Assembly: GCA_945910005.1 (NCBI GenBank) | Contig: OX246746.1 | Location: 30,437,659-30,501,658 of the forward strand | DNA length: 64,000 nt | Origin: Isoperla grammatica | Lineage: Eukaryota; Arthropoda; Insecta; Plecoptera; Perlodidae | Direction of reading: 5' to 3' | Shown here: piece after piece, positions 1 to 12,907 of the stretch | How positions within the stretch are numbered: position 1 is the first letter of the stretch | How the letters are laid out: each line of letters begins with the position of its first letter | Notes under the pieces: model-generated | Databases searched by the model: none | Told to the model about the DNA's origin: nothing | What the model saw: the letters and a program-made list of their open reading frames with translations, nothing else | Program-made: the position numbers and the translations under genes

Positions 1-3000
1 AGCGTTGGAAGCAGGCAGACGTCCCCACCGAGTTTCAATCCTTGGTGAATCATATTATAGACACGGGACAGTTTGCGATCACCAAACCCGAGACCGGGAT
101 ACACGATACGAAACCTGCCAACGTGCTGGTTATCGGAGAGGAGAAGTTTGCCGTTGTCGGGTAAGACTCTGTGACGACGAGTAGATAACCGCGAGTGTGG
201 CGTTGTTTAGTTTTTATAAGCCTTTGCTGATTTATTCATGTGGGTGCATGTCACAACAGCATGCGTTCATTGTAACTTTTTAACGGATACATAAGAAGCT
301 AAATTTTTGTTTTATTACTTAAATAGAGACATTGATTTACCTATAGCATTTGATTTGTTGTTGGTGATTGATTTCATTTGTTGGATGATTTCAAAATTTG
401 TGTTTTGCAGTGCAATTACAAAATTAATAAATACAGCTACTTTGTAGTGTAATGAATAGGCCTATCCTTTACCATGGCTATTGGAAATCATTAGATGGCA
501 TGCAAAAGTGTAAACAAATGTTGCATGATCCACTTTTCTTTGATATCTTACTTGTTAACAGTTGCATGACAAATGTTTCAACAGTTATTTTGTCTTTGAT
601 TAGTCCAAACCACGTTATGGCTATCTGAATCTATTCTATGAATATCTTATTGAAAATACTCAAAATGTTATTTTTATTTGTTAATTCATTTTTTGTATCG
701 TTTGTTTTTCATGGCAAGAGGTGGTAGGCTATATAGCTGAAACACACTCATGTAACTTAATGAGATGTACATTGTTTCAGTTTTTACTTGGATGCTGTTG
801 TTCTGATGTTGCAATACTGTGTTTCCTGATGTTCCAGTACGGCATTGTTGCTGCTAAAGATGGTGGTGGAATATTGCGTCTGTGCTTCGGACCTAGTCGT
901 GATGGCTCCCAACTTGTGTCGGAATCTGGCGGAGCTTCTGCAGTTGTTCAACTCTCGGTGTTGCCAGCTGGTGCTGGGGGCCGGAGCCCTTCATGTGGCT
1001 GGCTTGAAGACAATCACCAGTACGAATCTAGTCCTGGCTTCGAGAGCTCTCCAGCTAGTCCTGTGGCTCTTGCCCCACATACGAGAGCATTTCCGAGGTC
1101 TTCTGCAGCATGGGCAAACCTATCGCCACGGTTCTGGAGTCAATGTTCTCGATGCCGTCACCAAGGACGTGGACAGTCATGTCAAAGAGATCCAGGGGAA
1201 GGTGGTGTCCATCGTAAATAATCTCGTGACGGGCCAGCTTAGTCATTGGGACGCCAAGCCTCCAGTACCTTCGCAAGCATTCAGGAACATTTCCAAGTAA
1301 GCTGTGTTTATTATGCTAGCATTCAGTATTTATGCTTGGGTAGTCATCCCTTTCTACTTAGTCTTTTCTAGACTTATTGGTGCATTTATAATTTATCTAA
1401 TTTATCACTTAATCTTAACTAATTAATTATAATTTATCTCAATAAATTAATTAATTGTAATTAAACTCAATTAATTAATTAGTTGCGTGAGCGTTGTAAC
1501 GGCTGGACGAAAAAAGGGGAAGACACAACAGCCTTCGCTCTGCGAGATAATATTATGATATGATATAATGATCGGCGATAACTGATTAGTGATTAGTGAT
1601 TACTGATTACTAGGGCTAGGATGTTCAGGACCTTTCAAAGTGAGTAAAAGGCAGGCAAATAGTAGGCCTACCTTTAAAACAGCAAAAAAGGACCTATTGA
1701 ATTTAATCGAATTCTATTGGTTTAATTATACTTTCAGTATTGTTTTATTAAATTAATTCAGTTACACCAATATATTTTTGTGGAAAAATCAATATATTTT
1801 CGTGGGGGGGGGGGGGGGGGAATAGTTTTGTCGATGTATCAACCACAATTGAAGAAAAATTAAAAACATAATTTTATCTTTTTAATTTCATTTCACATTT
1901 AAGAAAAACGTACGTATTATAAATTATTTCATTGTGTCGTTTTGCATCCGTTTTAGCAAATTATATCAAAATTAGGGATGACATCGGGTATCCGGGTATC
2001 CGGGTTACCTGAATCCAAAAATTACCCGAATCCGTTCTAAGGATTCGAATCTTGTTCTGCTACATTTTTAGTTGAATTGTTGTATGCTTCAACAATGCGC
2101 CAACATTGGTGATAACAAAATGACTTGTTTCCATTCCATAAAATACTTTCCCGCTCCGTTATGTACCCATTATCGGCTTGATTAAAAATAGACTAAGCCT
2201 ATTTTATGTGGTGTAATTGCTGCGGGCGAGTTCTGGTATGCCTGTGCTCCCACTGGCTCTCGGCCTACCCCCACCCCTTCCCGAACGTCATCACTGGCTG
2301 ACAAAACGCACGCTGGCAGCTTCTGCCACGGGCGGTCAATGGCCTTCAAATAACATGTTGAGGGACGTGATTTACACTTCTAGGATTCGGGTTACCCGAA
2401 TCCTTGAGGGGCTGGAATCGAATCCAGATTTTACTACCCGATGTCATCCCTAATCAAAATAGAAAAATAGTCCCTTAAAAATGCCCAAAAAGGACCTTTT
2501 CTCATGACATGATGTAAATAGGCATTTTAAGGGAAAATAAAATGCAAGGGTTGTGCGAACCAGTTTTTTAAAACTTCGAACCAAACCTCGAACCTCGAAC
2601 CGAACCTTTTTCAAAAGGTGTTATTAGGTTAGTAGGCTAGGCCTACCCAACTGACGGTGTCTGAAAAATCCGCTTACAATGGTTGCATTCGCGGCGTTTC
2701 ATTCTGAAGAGCAAAAACTAAACACTAGTGGAATGAAAGTGAAACAAACTGTCAAACTCGCTAAAACATCATAAAACGCCTAAAGAAGTCACACAAATTT
2801 GCTAGTCATGACGCCATAATGACACACTCGCACTCGATCGTCGCAGGGTCGCTCGCAACTATATTTTCGACTCTCGATTATCGAATATCGATCGGTCGCG
2901 ACTGTAGGCGTGGCTCCGGAAGGCGGGGTTTCGAGCGTGCGGGAATTTCGAGAGGTTCGGTTCGAGGTTCGATGCATAAAATAGTTGTTCGAACCAAACC

Positions 3001-5698
3001 GAACCGGGCTCAAGGTTCGGTTCGGTTCGAATTTCATCCCGGTTCGCACATCCCTATGAAATGCATATTTTTGGCATCCCTAACACTTGAAACACACTTA
3101 AAACTATTTTCCAGGCGAGTATTTACCAATAGAAAAAAAGGAGATGTCCTGAACATCCTAGCCCTACTGATTACATATACCGACATTGAATCGTGTCCTT
3201 TTACATGCCATGAAAGGTAGTCAATATTCAATAGTCACTGGATTCTGTTCTGATTTGTTTTCTAGACACTTAACAAAACTCCACGAAGCTGTGTCAAACA
3301 TCCTCCCGACGTCTCAAGTTCACGACTTGTATCGAACGGCCAACAGGACGTTCAAGGACAAACTTCGAGAACAGCTCGTCAAGATGAACGTGGTTAACAA
3401 TGGAGGGCCTCAACATGGGTACGTATTGATGGAAATATAGTAGAGCTGGACCGATTCCACTTTTTTGCCGATGCCGATTCCGATTCTAGTTATTTGCCGA
3501 TTCTACACACCGATTCTCACCGATGCCGATTATTTTTTACCTTTTTTTACCTTTTTCTAAAAAAAAATTGTAGATGACTATGGTAATACAATTAGGCCTA
3601 CTTATACCTTTAGCCTATATTTCAGTGATCAATAGGGCTTATTGTCCTATTTATTTATATTTTATTTTTCTATTTCAATTGGCTAGAAGCAAAGTTCAGT
3701 GTAAAAATTTAAATCTATGTCGCAGCCATTGATATGTTTGAGCCTAAGAATGGGTAGGTTTACTAGCTACAGTTCTACCAGCTACCATCGAGCTCACTGT
3801 CATGTTGGTTGTTGTTGCAGTCCGGTATCATGATTTTGAGGTTAGGGAGGTTACGCCTAGGCCTAGGCCTATCAATTGCGGCTTTCAACTTAATTAGTAA
3901 ACACTCAATTTCGTACACGATGGGTTTTAGGTTCGATTCGTTTAGCACTGCAAGGAAGGAATGGAAGTGGAACACTTGCAGAGCTGCTGGGGGGGGGGGG
4001 GGGGGGGGGGCTAGGCAAGTAGGCCTAGGCCCAAGGCCTCGGCACAACGGACTTTTTTCAAAAGCACATGGCGCACACGAACATTTTCTTTGATTACACA
4101 ATTCCTCGCGGGGCAAACACAAAAAACACGAGACGTACACTTGGCTAGAACACATTTTGAACTGGTTGAAGGGGTATCACTGTCGCGAAAACACTTCCAC
4201 ATTTCCAAAGTGTTTCAAACAATTTCAAATGAAAGATAAATTATAGGCCTAGGCGCGAAATTCCTAGTTCCCGAACGAACTTCTAGACTCGCGACTGATT
4301 ATTTTTTTCTTTCCGTCAAGTTCTTTGGTACCTCGAGTCTCGACCACAACTGGAAGTCAACTATCGATCGGTGAGACTCGTGATTGGTGCACACGCACGA
4401 CAATATCGACTATTCCCGGAATTTATTTTCTTGGGCGCGAAATTTGAAAGAATCGGTGATCTAAAAACATTGAATCAAGAATCGGAATCGGCGGTTTTGC
4501 CGATTCTCAAGAATCGGAAACGGAATCGGTCCAGCTCTAAAATATAGGAAATATTTCCTAGATCTATGTTTCCAGGAAATTTCCAGAAAGATGTTTTAAA
4601 TGTACTGCACAAAATGTAGTAGATAGAGTACATGAATACAGAAGGCAGTACAAAAGAAGGCAGTACGTTATCTAATTTTACAACCCCAGTTAGATGTACA
4701 GTCAAACCTATCTAAAACGTTCCCTTTCATTCCGTTTTCCCGCTGATGACGTCCAAAATTATAGGTTTTGAAAATACATCCATAAGTGTAATGTTAAAAT
4801 TACCCATGCAAAACGTTCCCGTACGTTACGTTTTCCCGCCTAATACGCGAAAATAACCATTGATTTATGTCTTGCTTGCCGTTGAGATACGTTTTCACCA
4901 ATCTCTGGCATGCGAGATAGTTCTCGACCCACATTTGTAGCGACGTTACAATACCGGCCTCCCATTGCACGTGTGTTGTGCATCATCTGCGCATGCGCGG
5001 GCCGCCCAAGGTCAAGTCTACGTGAAGACTGCAGCGTAGGCGAAGCTGACAGTTGCTGCCAGTCAGTCTTTGGTTGCTGACATGCGGACTGTCATTGGCT
5101 GGCCGCCGGCTAAGCTGTCGCCAGATAAGTGTTGGTCGCTTGGAGGGTGAGGGGGGAGGGGGGTGCAATGAAAGGAGTTGGACCAGCTGGCAGTTGCCTG
5201 CCGGCCAAGGCCACTCGCTAGCGCCTAGACAAAGCTTGCGACTGTCGGCTGGGAAGGGGGGGGGGGGGGGGGGGGGCAGCTCACTGCCTGAACACGACCC
5301 TAATCCCTGCACCCCCTTGCCCGGCCGCATTCCACAGTTCATCATGAGCGATGTTGGTAATTTCATACTAGTTCATACTAGTTCATTGCCCCCTGCGTGT
5401 CCGTAGGCACAGATGATGTTTTGACACACGTGCGACCACAAAAATAGTTAAAATAAATTTTGGTTTTTAATACGTTTTCCCCCGAGATACGTTTATTTTA
5501 AGGTGTCACTTTGAAAACGTATTAGGCGAGTTTGACCCATGAGAAACATTGTGTCATTAGTAAAATAACAACATGTCGTGTTGCAGGGTGGTGACTTCGG
5601 AGTTGACCTTCTACTTGAAGACTTTGAAAACGCTTAACGCTCTTCCCTCTGTGGAAGTGAGCGACAGCTCAATGGACGATATCTGGGTTGCTAGATAA
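1..5698 (+). CDS. VPS54: VPS54, C-terminal part (four 3' exons), GARP/EARP tethering complex subunit
   Basis: Four exons splice in phase: 1-160 (cut by the window edge), 838-1296, 3266-3418 and 5587-5698, with a TAA stop at 5696. All introns are GT-AG. They encode about 293 residues that I recognise as the C-terminal third of VPS54 (the human protein is about 977 residues). Signatures include RWKQADVPTEFQ and FAVVG in the first exon, NSRCCQLVLGAGAL and VGLKTIT-like VAGLKTIT in the second, and VVNNGGPQHG in the third. In the family, VPS54 joins VPS51, VPS52 and VPS53 to form GARP, which tethers endosome-derived carriers at the trans-Golgi network. This region includes the conserved Vps54 C-terminal domain. 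The introns carry hAT elements at 1973-2452, 2546-3056 and 3441-4539 and a Tigger-like element at 4699-5538. The C-terminus DSSMDDIWVAR ends like the human DLNMAEIWEQKR. I see no frameshift, so the gene looks functional. Confidence 0.95.
1973..2452. mobile_element. Non-autonomous hAT element (TAGGGATG family, copy 1)
   Basis: The terminal inverted repeats are TAGGGATGACATCGGGTA on the left and its reverse complement on the right. An exact 8-bp target duplication, ATCAAAAT, lies at 1965-1972 and 2453-2460. Subterminal repeats rich in CCGGGT and ACCCG follow the termini. The 480-bp element has no transposase reading frame. It lies in VPS54 intron 2. The 8-bp duplication and TAGGGATG ends are hAT hallmarks. 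Confidence 0.93.
2546..3056. mobile_element. Non-autonomous hAT element (GTGCGAACC family)
   Basis: The right end reads GGTTCGCACATCCCTA and the left end AAGGGTTGTGCGAACC, so the inverted repeats match apart from mutations in the left terminus. The flanking 8-mers TAAAATGC (2538-2545) and TGAAATGC (3057-3064) match at 7 of 8 positions. Subterminal GGTTCGGTTCGA-type repeats occur on both sides. The element is 511 bp and sits in VPS54 intron 2, only 86 bp after the previous hAT element. Confidence 0.85.
3441..4539. mobile_element. Non-autonomous hAT element (TAGAGCTGGACCG family)
   Basis: The inverted termini are TAGAGCTGGACCGATTCC and its complement. An exact 8-bp duplication, AAATATAG, lies at 3433-3440 and 4540-4547. 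Subterminal CCGATTC repeats are present at both ends. The 1099-bp element lies in VPS54 intron 3, starting 22 bp after exon 3, and includes a 20-bp G homopolymer near 3990-4010. No transposase reading frame is visible. Confidence 0.92.
4699..5538. mobile_element. Tigger/pogo-like non-autonomous element, diverged
   Basis: The left end is TA followed by CAGTCAAACCTATCTAAAACG. The right end, AAAACGTATTAGGCGAGTTTGAC, is its approximate inverse with a mutated terminus. CGTTTTCCC motifs recur near both ends. The layout is that of pogo-type elements with TA duplications. It lies in VPS54 intron 3 and contains a long G run near 5257-5276. Confidence 0.6.
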
Positions 5699-5863
5699 CA
5701 AACAATCCTGTCTTCAGTTGAGCATGATGAAATGGTTGTCCATCCAATTCAAGAGTAATGTCCCGTTGTGTTTGGTCAGGTTTGAGGTCATTCTGTCTCG
5801 TAGCTACTATTAGTAGGATCTCAATTCACAGGCCCTCCCATTTTGTCTTCAAGCTTCTAACTA

Positions 5864-6654
5864 CAGTCAAATGTCATTACAACGAACTTGAAGGGACCTT
5901 ACGTTTTTTTTTCGCTATAATGATTATTTCGTCAAAATGATCAGTGTTTTTTGTGTGCTGGAAACTTGATTCCCAGTACCCAAATTGGCCAAAATGGCGT
6001 CTACAAAGCCTTAAAGTCACGTAGCGCGCAAGTAATGGCAGGTAAAGCATGGCCCTTGTGTGGCCTGCAACCAGCATTACACATCTGTAGGCTCGCAGGG
6101 GGTTAGCGCAGTTGGGCGGCCGGCTGAGTGAGAGAGAACAATGGAGTGGTATCGTGTCTGAGCGAGACGGCTATGGGCCGCTGTGAGAGAAAGTGCTAGG
6201 CGCAGGACGCGTGAGTGGAAGCGAGACCGCGATAGCCGCAGGCGAGGGCAACATGCAAGCCTGTTGACAGTTCAGTTCGTCCCTCGCTCCGTAACCTAAA
6301 TCGTGATTGGCCGGCTAGGGTGGTCTCGTCTTTTGGCAGTCAATGACCTTGCCCGACTCTCGTGGATGCCAGCCGGCACATCTAACGAGGCGATACACGG
6401 AAAAACATGAATCTACGCGACTGGGAATTCCAAATAATCCACATTTCGGAAGATAATTTCGTTGTACCAACATTTAATAATACCAAGGGGAACTAAAATT
6501 TGTTCGTTAAAATGCTCTTTTCCTAATAACGAATTTTCGTTGTAATGATAACAAATTAACATTGTGAACATAGGGATTCGGGCGGGACCACAAATAAATT
6601 TCGTTAAAATTATGATTTCGTTGTAAGGGTGTTCGATGTAACGACTTTTGACTG
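5864..6654. mobile_element. Tigger/pogo-like non-autonomous element
   Basis: The left terminus TACAGTCAAATGTCATTAC is mirrored by GTAACGACTTTTGACTGTA on the right. TA dinucleotides flank both ends (5862-5863 and 6655-6656). Subterminal 'TTCGTTGTAA' and 'TTCGTTAAAAT' motifs repeat in both orientations. The element is about 790 bp, has no transposase, and lies just downstream of VPS54. Confidence 0.8.
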
Positions 6655-7271
6655 TATTAGCTGGACTTCAATTCACGGGTTCAAATTTCTGGAATTCCCA
6701 AATACAGTGGAGCATCAATTATGCGTTCTGTACTTATACGTGATTTCTATATGGTCCCGGCCATTTCCCATAAGAATCAACGTTAAAATAATTGAATTAG
6801 CCTATACGTTATTTGGTTATAGCCTACCTTATTTTTGTTAGCCTATATGCAACAGAAATTGTTCCCCCGAGACATCTTAGTAGCGATTATATGCTAATTG
6901 GTTTTATTTGTCATCCAAAATCACTTCCTGGAAGCGCAAGCTTTATCTCGTTCGGAATATGCAGCTGTCAATGCGCAAGAGAGAGTGGAATGTTGTTATT
7001 GTCAAGCACCCCGCCACACCCCGCCTCGGCCCCCTCCCCTCCTCCCATTTGCTACCCTTGCTCACGTCCGGTTCTTGGCAGGTAGCCCAAACCCAAACCC
7101 CGAGGCATCGTATAGCGCCAGCCCCTCACCCCCTTACCAACAACTACGTTTCACAGAGCGTCTGTCTATCGTTCCAAGTTTGTTGGTGTTTTTAAATTTA
7201 TACCACGTGTTCATAATGGCTTGTTTTGTCGATTTGTTGTTTTATTACTATCCTCTGATTTTACAGTAACA

Positions 7272-8174
7272 CAGGGTTGCCATTTTTGCGGAGTTTATCC
7301 TCTTTTGCGGATTTTTAGGGTGCCTCGCGGACATGAGGATTAACGGCCAAATTGGCGGATTTTCTACCATTATTGTAAAAACCGTGAAATTTACTATAAT
7401 TTAAAAATTCCGCCATAAAGAACGATTTAATAACGTAAAAAGTAAAGTTGGACAATCTACACTTGAACCCGCAGCATAGACACGATGTCTCACAACACGT
7501 GTGAAATATCGAGATTTCAACTGTGTTTTTGTAAGTTGTCTTGCTATACTAGCAAGCAGAGGGTGGAGCTTGTGTGGGAGACAGCCAATGGGGTACTTGA
7601 AGCGTTGTGATTGGTCTAGTAGTAAGTAGCGTCCTCTATCGTCAACTTTGCAGAACGTGTGTGTTCTTTTAGTGTACGATAGAGCGCGTTGCCTGTGCCT
7701 CGTTGATAACAAGCAGAACCGTGAGCGTGAGCCCGTGACGTGACGACTGACTTTTTATATGAGTCTATGCTGTTATTTGCCTGGTTTCTTCTTTATATAT
7801 CTTGACCCCGTTTTCAACATTAATTTATCGGGTAGGGGGGAGTAGCAAAGTACTCCATGTCTTGGGCTAATGTCTTCGTTGCCGGCTAGCCAGGCCTGAC
7901 ACAACCACCTCCTCAACCTCTTCCTCGATCACTTCTTAATCAAATTAATTTATTATTTATTTATTTATATATAAATTATAATGGAGAGGTAAATTCATAA
8001 AGATCATCTGGCATAATGCATAACCTAAAAATAAACATAACCTAAACATTTTTTTTATTCTTTCACACTTTATAATATGCCAAGTATTCAGCAGAATAAA
8101 TGTGTTTTGGAGGATTTTTGAGGATTTTTTTGATATCTTCAGAGGATTTAAAAAATTACTTGGTGGCAACCCTG
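7272..8174. mobile_element. Non-autonomous hAT element (CAGGGTTGCCA family)
   Basis: The left end is CAGGGTTGCCA and the right end TGGCAACCCTG. An exact 8-bp duplication, CAGTAACA, lies at 7264-7271 and 8175-8182. The 903-bp element sits in the intergenic region and shows no transposase reading frame. The termini resemble those of known Charlie/hobo-type hAT elements. Confidence 0.92.
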
Positions 8175-8182
8175 CAGTAACA

Positions 8183-9928
8183 TTTCACTATTGATCTGAT
8201 CGTTTCATTAATTTGTTGATTTAAAATAATTATCCACGGTCCCGACCTTGCCGACGTACGTAGGGGGTAGGCCTGCAGCCGAGCGCGGGCGCTGTGATTA
8301 ATTTCCTGCAACATTTTTGAGTATTATGCTCACTGTTGATGTTGTTTTTATTAAAATTGCAGGAAATAGTAAATTATGACCCAAACCTGACCTGTGCTGT
8401 GTTACACACAAACTGACAGATTGGATGTCTGGCAATGTTTCAAACATGTAATTAAACAACACTGATGGTATTATGGTTAATGAAACTGTTTCATAAATGG
8501 TGCATATATTATATACAGTATATACATTGTATTGTATACCTACTATATATTACACAGTTAATATTTTTACCAAATGCCACTGTATATAAAAGTTCACTTT
8601 CCATTTCTATATTGAATGTAATCATGATTGTTTGCATTCAGTCATTTCAATTAGAAGTATATATATACAAAATATTTAATATATTATAGTATTACAGAGT
8701 TGTATTTTTTATTTATTCTTAATTTGCATTGTATCCACCGTTTTTCAATAATTTTAGGTTACCTATTCCGAATAACTAATTCCGAATAACTTGATAAGGT
8801 TAATTCTATATCAAATCAACTGAAACATTAACTCACCATTTCTTTTAAATTTTATACATTTATTAATGGGAAATGGGATTAATGGGGTAGCATATACATC
8901 TTTTTTCGTCCTATCACTTACGGTTTTTGAGTTATGGAACACCAAAATAAATATCCAAATTTGGGAATGCACTGCAATGCCCGACCACAACTTCTGATCC
9001 ACGTGACCTAGAAGGCTATTTTTTTTTATGTGTAGCTCTTTGAAAGAGCTATGTGGCAGATGCCTTTCCAAGAAAGACAATTAATTAATTATTTATTCAT
9101 TATCTTATAGTAGGCTTACAAGTACACCCTTTGTAATTCACTTACACCAAATTAATTCTGACTACATAGTACATACCCCTATTGAGATTCCAGCAGTTAC
9201 AGTGGACCTCAATGTATGTTAGGATTATACAAACTGCAGTGTCCATCACCATTCATCTCATGGATTCTTATGGAAGCAACAGGTAAATGAATATGATTCA
9301 AAGTAAATAATGTGACAAACTTCTATTTTAAAGCATACAAGTTTTCATACAGTTAGATACCATACTAAAACATGACAAAGGCCTCAAACTACTGTAAGGC
9401 ACAGCATCTGTGTACTCTGCATGCAGCAGTGACATAAATATTTTTTCTTAGCATTAAGCTTTCAAACTAGAATATTATCTGTTGAGAAATACTGGATTGT
9501 TATTCCTAAGCTATAAATCTGAAAAGTTTTAATTTGTTTAGTAATGTACATTTATAACCGGCAAAGTACATCTGAACCTTTGAAAATAACGACAATTTTC
9601 AAACTCTTAAAGTTTTATCTTCAACATCCACATTCGCTCGAGGATCTTTTGAAGGCAGGAAGAAATGGCGGCAAGATTATCACATTTTGTTTTCCTGGAG
9701 CTTAGAGGTGTCCATGGCTTCCACTGCATAACACGGTATTAACTACTGTATTTGCATAAGTCTGCTTGAATATTTCAATCAGTTGCAAAAAAGCCTGTCA
9801 GTAGAAAGAAAATGTTTGAGGTGGAAGAACTTGTTACATACACGTCGATATAGCTTTTACTGTGAAATTGTGGGGTAAAATATAACATATCACTTGAATG
9901 CTGTGGTAGGCTTTTGTGGTCCGAGTGG
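8183..9928. other. Intergenic stretch, no gene seen
   Basis: This is AT-rich sequence with short, unsupported reading frames. I see no splice-consistent coding exon and no recognisable element here. It lies between a hAT element and a small inverted-repeat element. Confidence 0.5.
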
Positions 9929-10130
9929 ATAACTTAATTTGGCTTTCGGATATAGCCGTGTTAATTGCTTAAATCTTTAAAAGGCGGATGTTTCAAGTAG
10001 TTTACAGTCACTACCCATTTTCAGAGCTAGCTTTGAAGACTTGAGCTGGGCAGTGTAACTTACATGACACGTTACCCTTTTAAAGATTCAAGCAATCGAG
10101 GCGGCTATACTCGAAAGTCAAATTTAGTTA
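9929..10130. mobile_element. Small foldback/TIR element (about 200 bp)
   Basis: Two arms of about 60 bp are near-complementary. The left arm carries GGCTTTCGGATATAGCCG and ATCTTTAAAAGG, and the right arm carries their inverse forms (CCTTTTAAAGAT and GGCTATACTCGAAAG). The spacer is about 80 bp. The family is unknown and I found no target duplication. Confidence 0.65.
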
Positions 10131-10235
10131 GGCCTATATCACTTGAACATAGGAATTTGTGTCGAAAATAATTTTCAATTAAACTGTTTTATCGCTTCGA
10201 TATTGATCGCAAACGATTTCATAGAGGTCGGTTTA

Positions 10236-10430
10236 TGATTCTTGTTGCTTTACGTTTCTATGTCTCTATTATTACAATGATGCTATTCGAGATGGTGAGG
10301 TGTGATAGATGAAGATGAAGGACAGTTACAAAAAAATCCCATGCCTTATGCAGGATTCAAACTCGCGTGTCTAGGTGCCGTATGCTTAGAACCTGTGCCC
10401 CAACCAAAAAGTCCCCTGTTACTCTAATTT
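10236..10430 (-). repeat. SINE relic with a tRNA-like B box
   Basis: The left side begins GATTCTTGTTGCTTTACG and recurs in diverged form at 27737-27760. The right side, read on the minus strand, has a B-box-like GAGTTTGAATCCTG. The arrangement resembles a SINE common in arthropod genomes whose tRNA portion sits at this end. That resemblance is from memory and not checked. Confidence 0.4.
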
Positions 10431-10816
10431 GCCAAGTAGTCATCTTACTGAAAAACGTATCCACAATCCAGTAGCTGCTTCAGTGGAAGCCCGCGGTGTA
10501 TGTTACTATCTTCGGCGTTCTTGCTGATCAACTACTTGTTGCTTATAATTGCACAGATTTGGAAATTTGGAAAAACATGGAAATAGAAATACAGTACGTA
10601 TTGGAAATTTATGTTCAATACATACCACATTTGAACTACCTACTCGACTAGTCTTAGATGGCAAAAACATAAATATTCTTCACAAAATAAAGTGAGTGTG
10701 GAATTTTACAAAATTTGATAAAATTTGCTACAACATTAAACCTTCGGTGTAATTCTTCACTCGGCTTGTACATTGGTTGGCTGTAATACATGTATAGTCT
10801 AAAATAGATATTTGTT

Positions 10817-12297
10817 CTAAGATGGAGATGATGTTATTGGTTTAGCAATCAGTTCTTGCTCTCGTTGCAATTGTAATTCTTTCTGGTGCTCTAGATGCAA
10901 AGCCTCCTTCTGCTTCGCTGCTTGAAGCCATAGTGCACGCTTCTGAAAGCAATAAAACAAACAATTTATCAAGAGACTTATGTAACAGACTATCAACTAT
11001 GTACTAAAGCCTTACTTTCAGTTGGGTAATCTTCTCTGCTGTTTGATGCATGTCTCTCTTGACTGCTGTTAGTTTTGCTGTGTAGGTTTCTATCTTTGCA
11101 TGCTGTAAACAAGAGTAAACAATATAGTGATGGGTCTCACAAGAAAATACAACATATATACAAGGTAAATTATACTACTACCATTTCTTCAAGTGCTCCA
11201 ATTCTTTCTGGGTATGACAACTTTTTATTTTCTCCCCGTAGTTGAATGATCATGGTGGTTTGTTTCTTCCTAGAAACACAAAGATAAGAGTTAGTATTTT
11301 AAAACCTTGCTTGCCTGTTTCCTCTATGGTACATGTTGGCTAGAAGAAGGCTAGATAAATATTCTTGTTAACTATCATTATCATTCATCACAACTGAGAA
11401 TGAATAGCAACCTTAGTAATGAGTGTGCGAGTAATAGCAGGGCATTGATCTTGAACGAGGTTTCCTGAAAAAATAGTTCTGTGGTATAATTTTCACTCAT
11501 TAAGTATAAGAAAGATGAAAACAAAGCAGATGCAGGCTATGTTGGAGTGGGCACATTGTATGACATTATATTAGTACAGTCAGCAATAGCAAATGCAAAA
11601 GCAGTTGGAGAGCCCACTGTATAGCCCACTTAGCTAGCCTACTCACCAGTATGCATGCTTTTGTTTGCTTGTAACTCCTTGGCAAAGGGGTAAAGAATCA
11701 AGCCAGCTGGCATGAGCTAATCAATCGTTATAGGTCTACTGTACAGGTTAGCAATGACTAGGCCTACACCATGGGACCAAGGCAGCCAAGTGAGTACTCA
11801 GCCTACGGTCTGAGTTCAGTTTCTGTTGATCACAGACTTCCAGAGAACTAGGAGACTAGTTAGTGTTGTGACTTGTGAGTATACTGGCTCGGTCATTTTA
11901 CCACAGTTCATACCAAGGTGTTTATCAGGCAAATCTAGTCCGAACTACATGAGTACGTACTAGCTAGTCCGGACTTAGCACCGCTAGTCAATATCTAGCC
12001 AGCCAGCCATACCTTTGGCCTAGCCTAGTAATGTGTAACAGAGTACCTAATAGGCCTGCCCAAATAAAGAACTTTTGTATCAATCTTTGACAGGTGTATG
12101 TCCAGGCTTCCAACATGTATCGACTACCTAAAGATTTAATTAACTCACGTTAATTCATCAAGCTGGTTCTTAACTTTTTCAAGGCCTGGTTGATAGACGG
12201 CCAATAATCCAGAAGTTAACTTGTTTACAGTATCTGGATCCCCTTGAATCTCCGTCATGCTTAGGTCTACGTTTTTTTCAACTGATAATCTTTCCAT
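10817..12297 (-). CDS. BLOC1S6: BLOC1S6 (pallidin), BLOC-1 subunit, complete
   Basis: Four minus-strand exons join in phase: 12149-12297 (ATG at 12297), 11182-11269, 11016-11102 and 10817-10942 (TAG stop). They encode 149 residues, close to the 172 of human pallidin. The C-terminal KRALWLQAAKQKEALHLEHQ matches the human KRALKLQQKRQKEELEREQQ region, and HAKIETYTAKLTAVKRDM matches its central helix. The protein is almost entirely predicted coiled coil, as in the family. Pallidin is a core subunit of BLOC-1, which sorts cargo from endosomes to lysosome-related organelles and binds syntaxin and BLOC-1 partners through its coiled coil. The N-terminus is shorter than in vertebrates. The gene is divergent from WWOX and its compact introns lack obvious transposons. 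All splice sites are canonical. Confidence 0.93.
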
Positions 12298-12907
12298 TAT
12301 AACTTACAAATTTCTCGGAAAAAGAAATAAACAAATCTTTCATAGATTTAAGACGGCACAAGGGGCTAAGTGACTTAATAACAATTAAACCAACATTAAA
12401 TACATCAGTAATATTTGACAACGAACAATGAAGAAAGAAAGATGACATGACTGTAGGAGGTCCTTCTTCTTGCACGTGGGCACGGCTGGCTGGGCATGGT
12501 CTTGAAAAAATCCTCATTCGGCCAGTAGCTTTTTTTAGACTTGTTTCCGCCGATTTCACAATGTTTTATAAAATGAATGCTACTTGAGGCACTTGATGGT
12601 TGAGAATATCTATCTAACCTGTCATCCCCCCGCCCTGCCCAGCCCGCACAAACTAACCACAAAAAAACATTTCTGGCTACAGCCTGGCCGTATGTAAAGA
12701 AGAACATCGTCAGAAAAAAATATTGAATTGTGAGGTTATGTAGGACATATAGGTCCGTTGTTGGGTCCTGTTGTAGGCTATTTATTTTTGATCAAGGAAC
12801 TCATCAGATTTGTTAATCGAACCTGATCATACGATTTTCATCCGTATATATATGTACGTAGAGCCTTCAGATCCTAGGCCTTAGTAGGCCTGTGACCGGC
12901 CTTTAGT
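12298..12907. promoter_or_regulatory. Probable bidirectional promoter between BLOC1S6 and WWOX
   Basis: Only about 610 bp separates the two divergent start codons, so both transcripts probably start here. I see no clear TATA box. This is inferred from gene geometry, and the start sites cannot be placed from sequence alone. Confidence 0.5.

Noticed and set aside
721..1221. 166-codon plus-strand frame
   Set aside because: It is a shadow of VPS54 exon 838-1296 in another frame.
2789..3220. Overlapping frames of 86 and 133 codons
   Set aside because: They lie in and beside the hAT element at 2546-3056 and follow its GGTTCG repeats.
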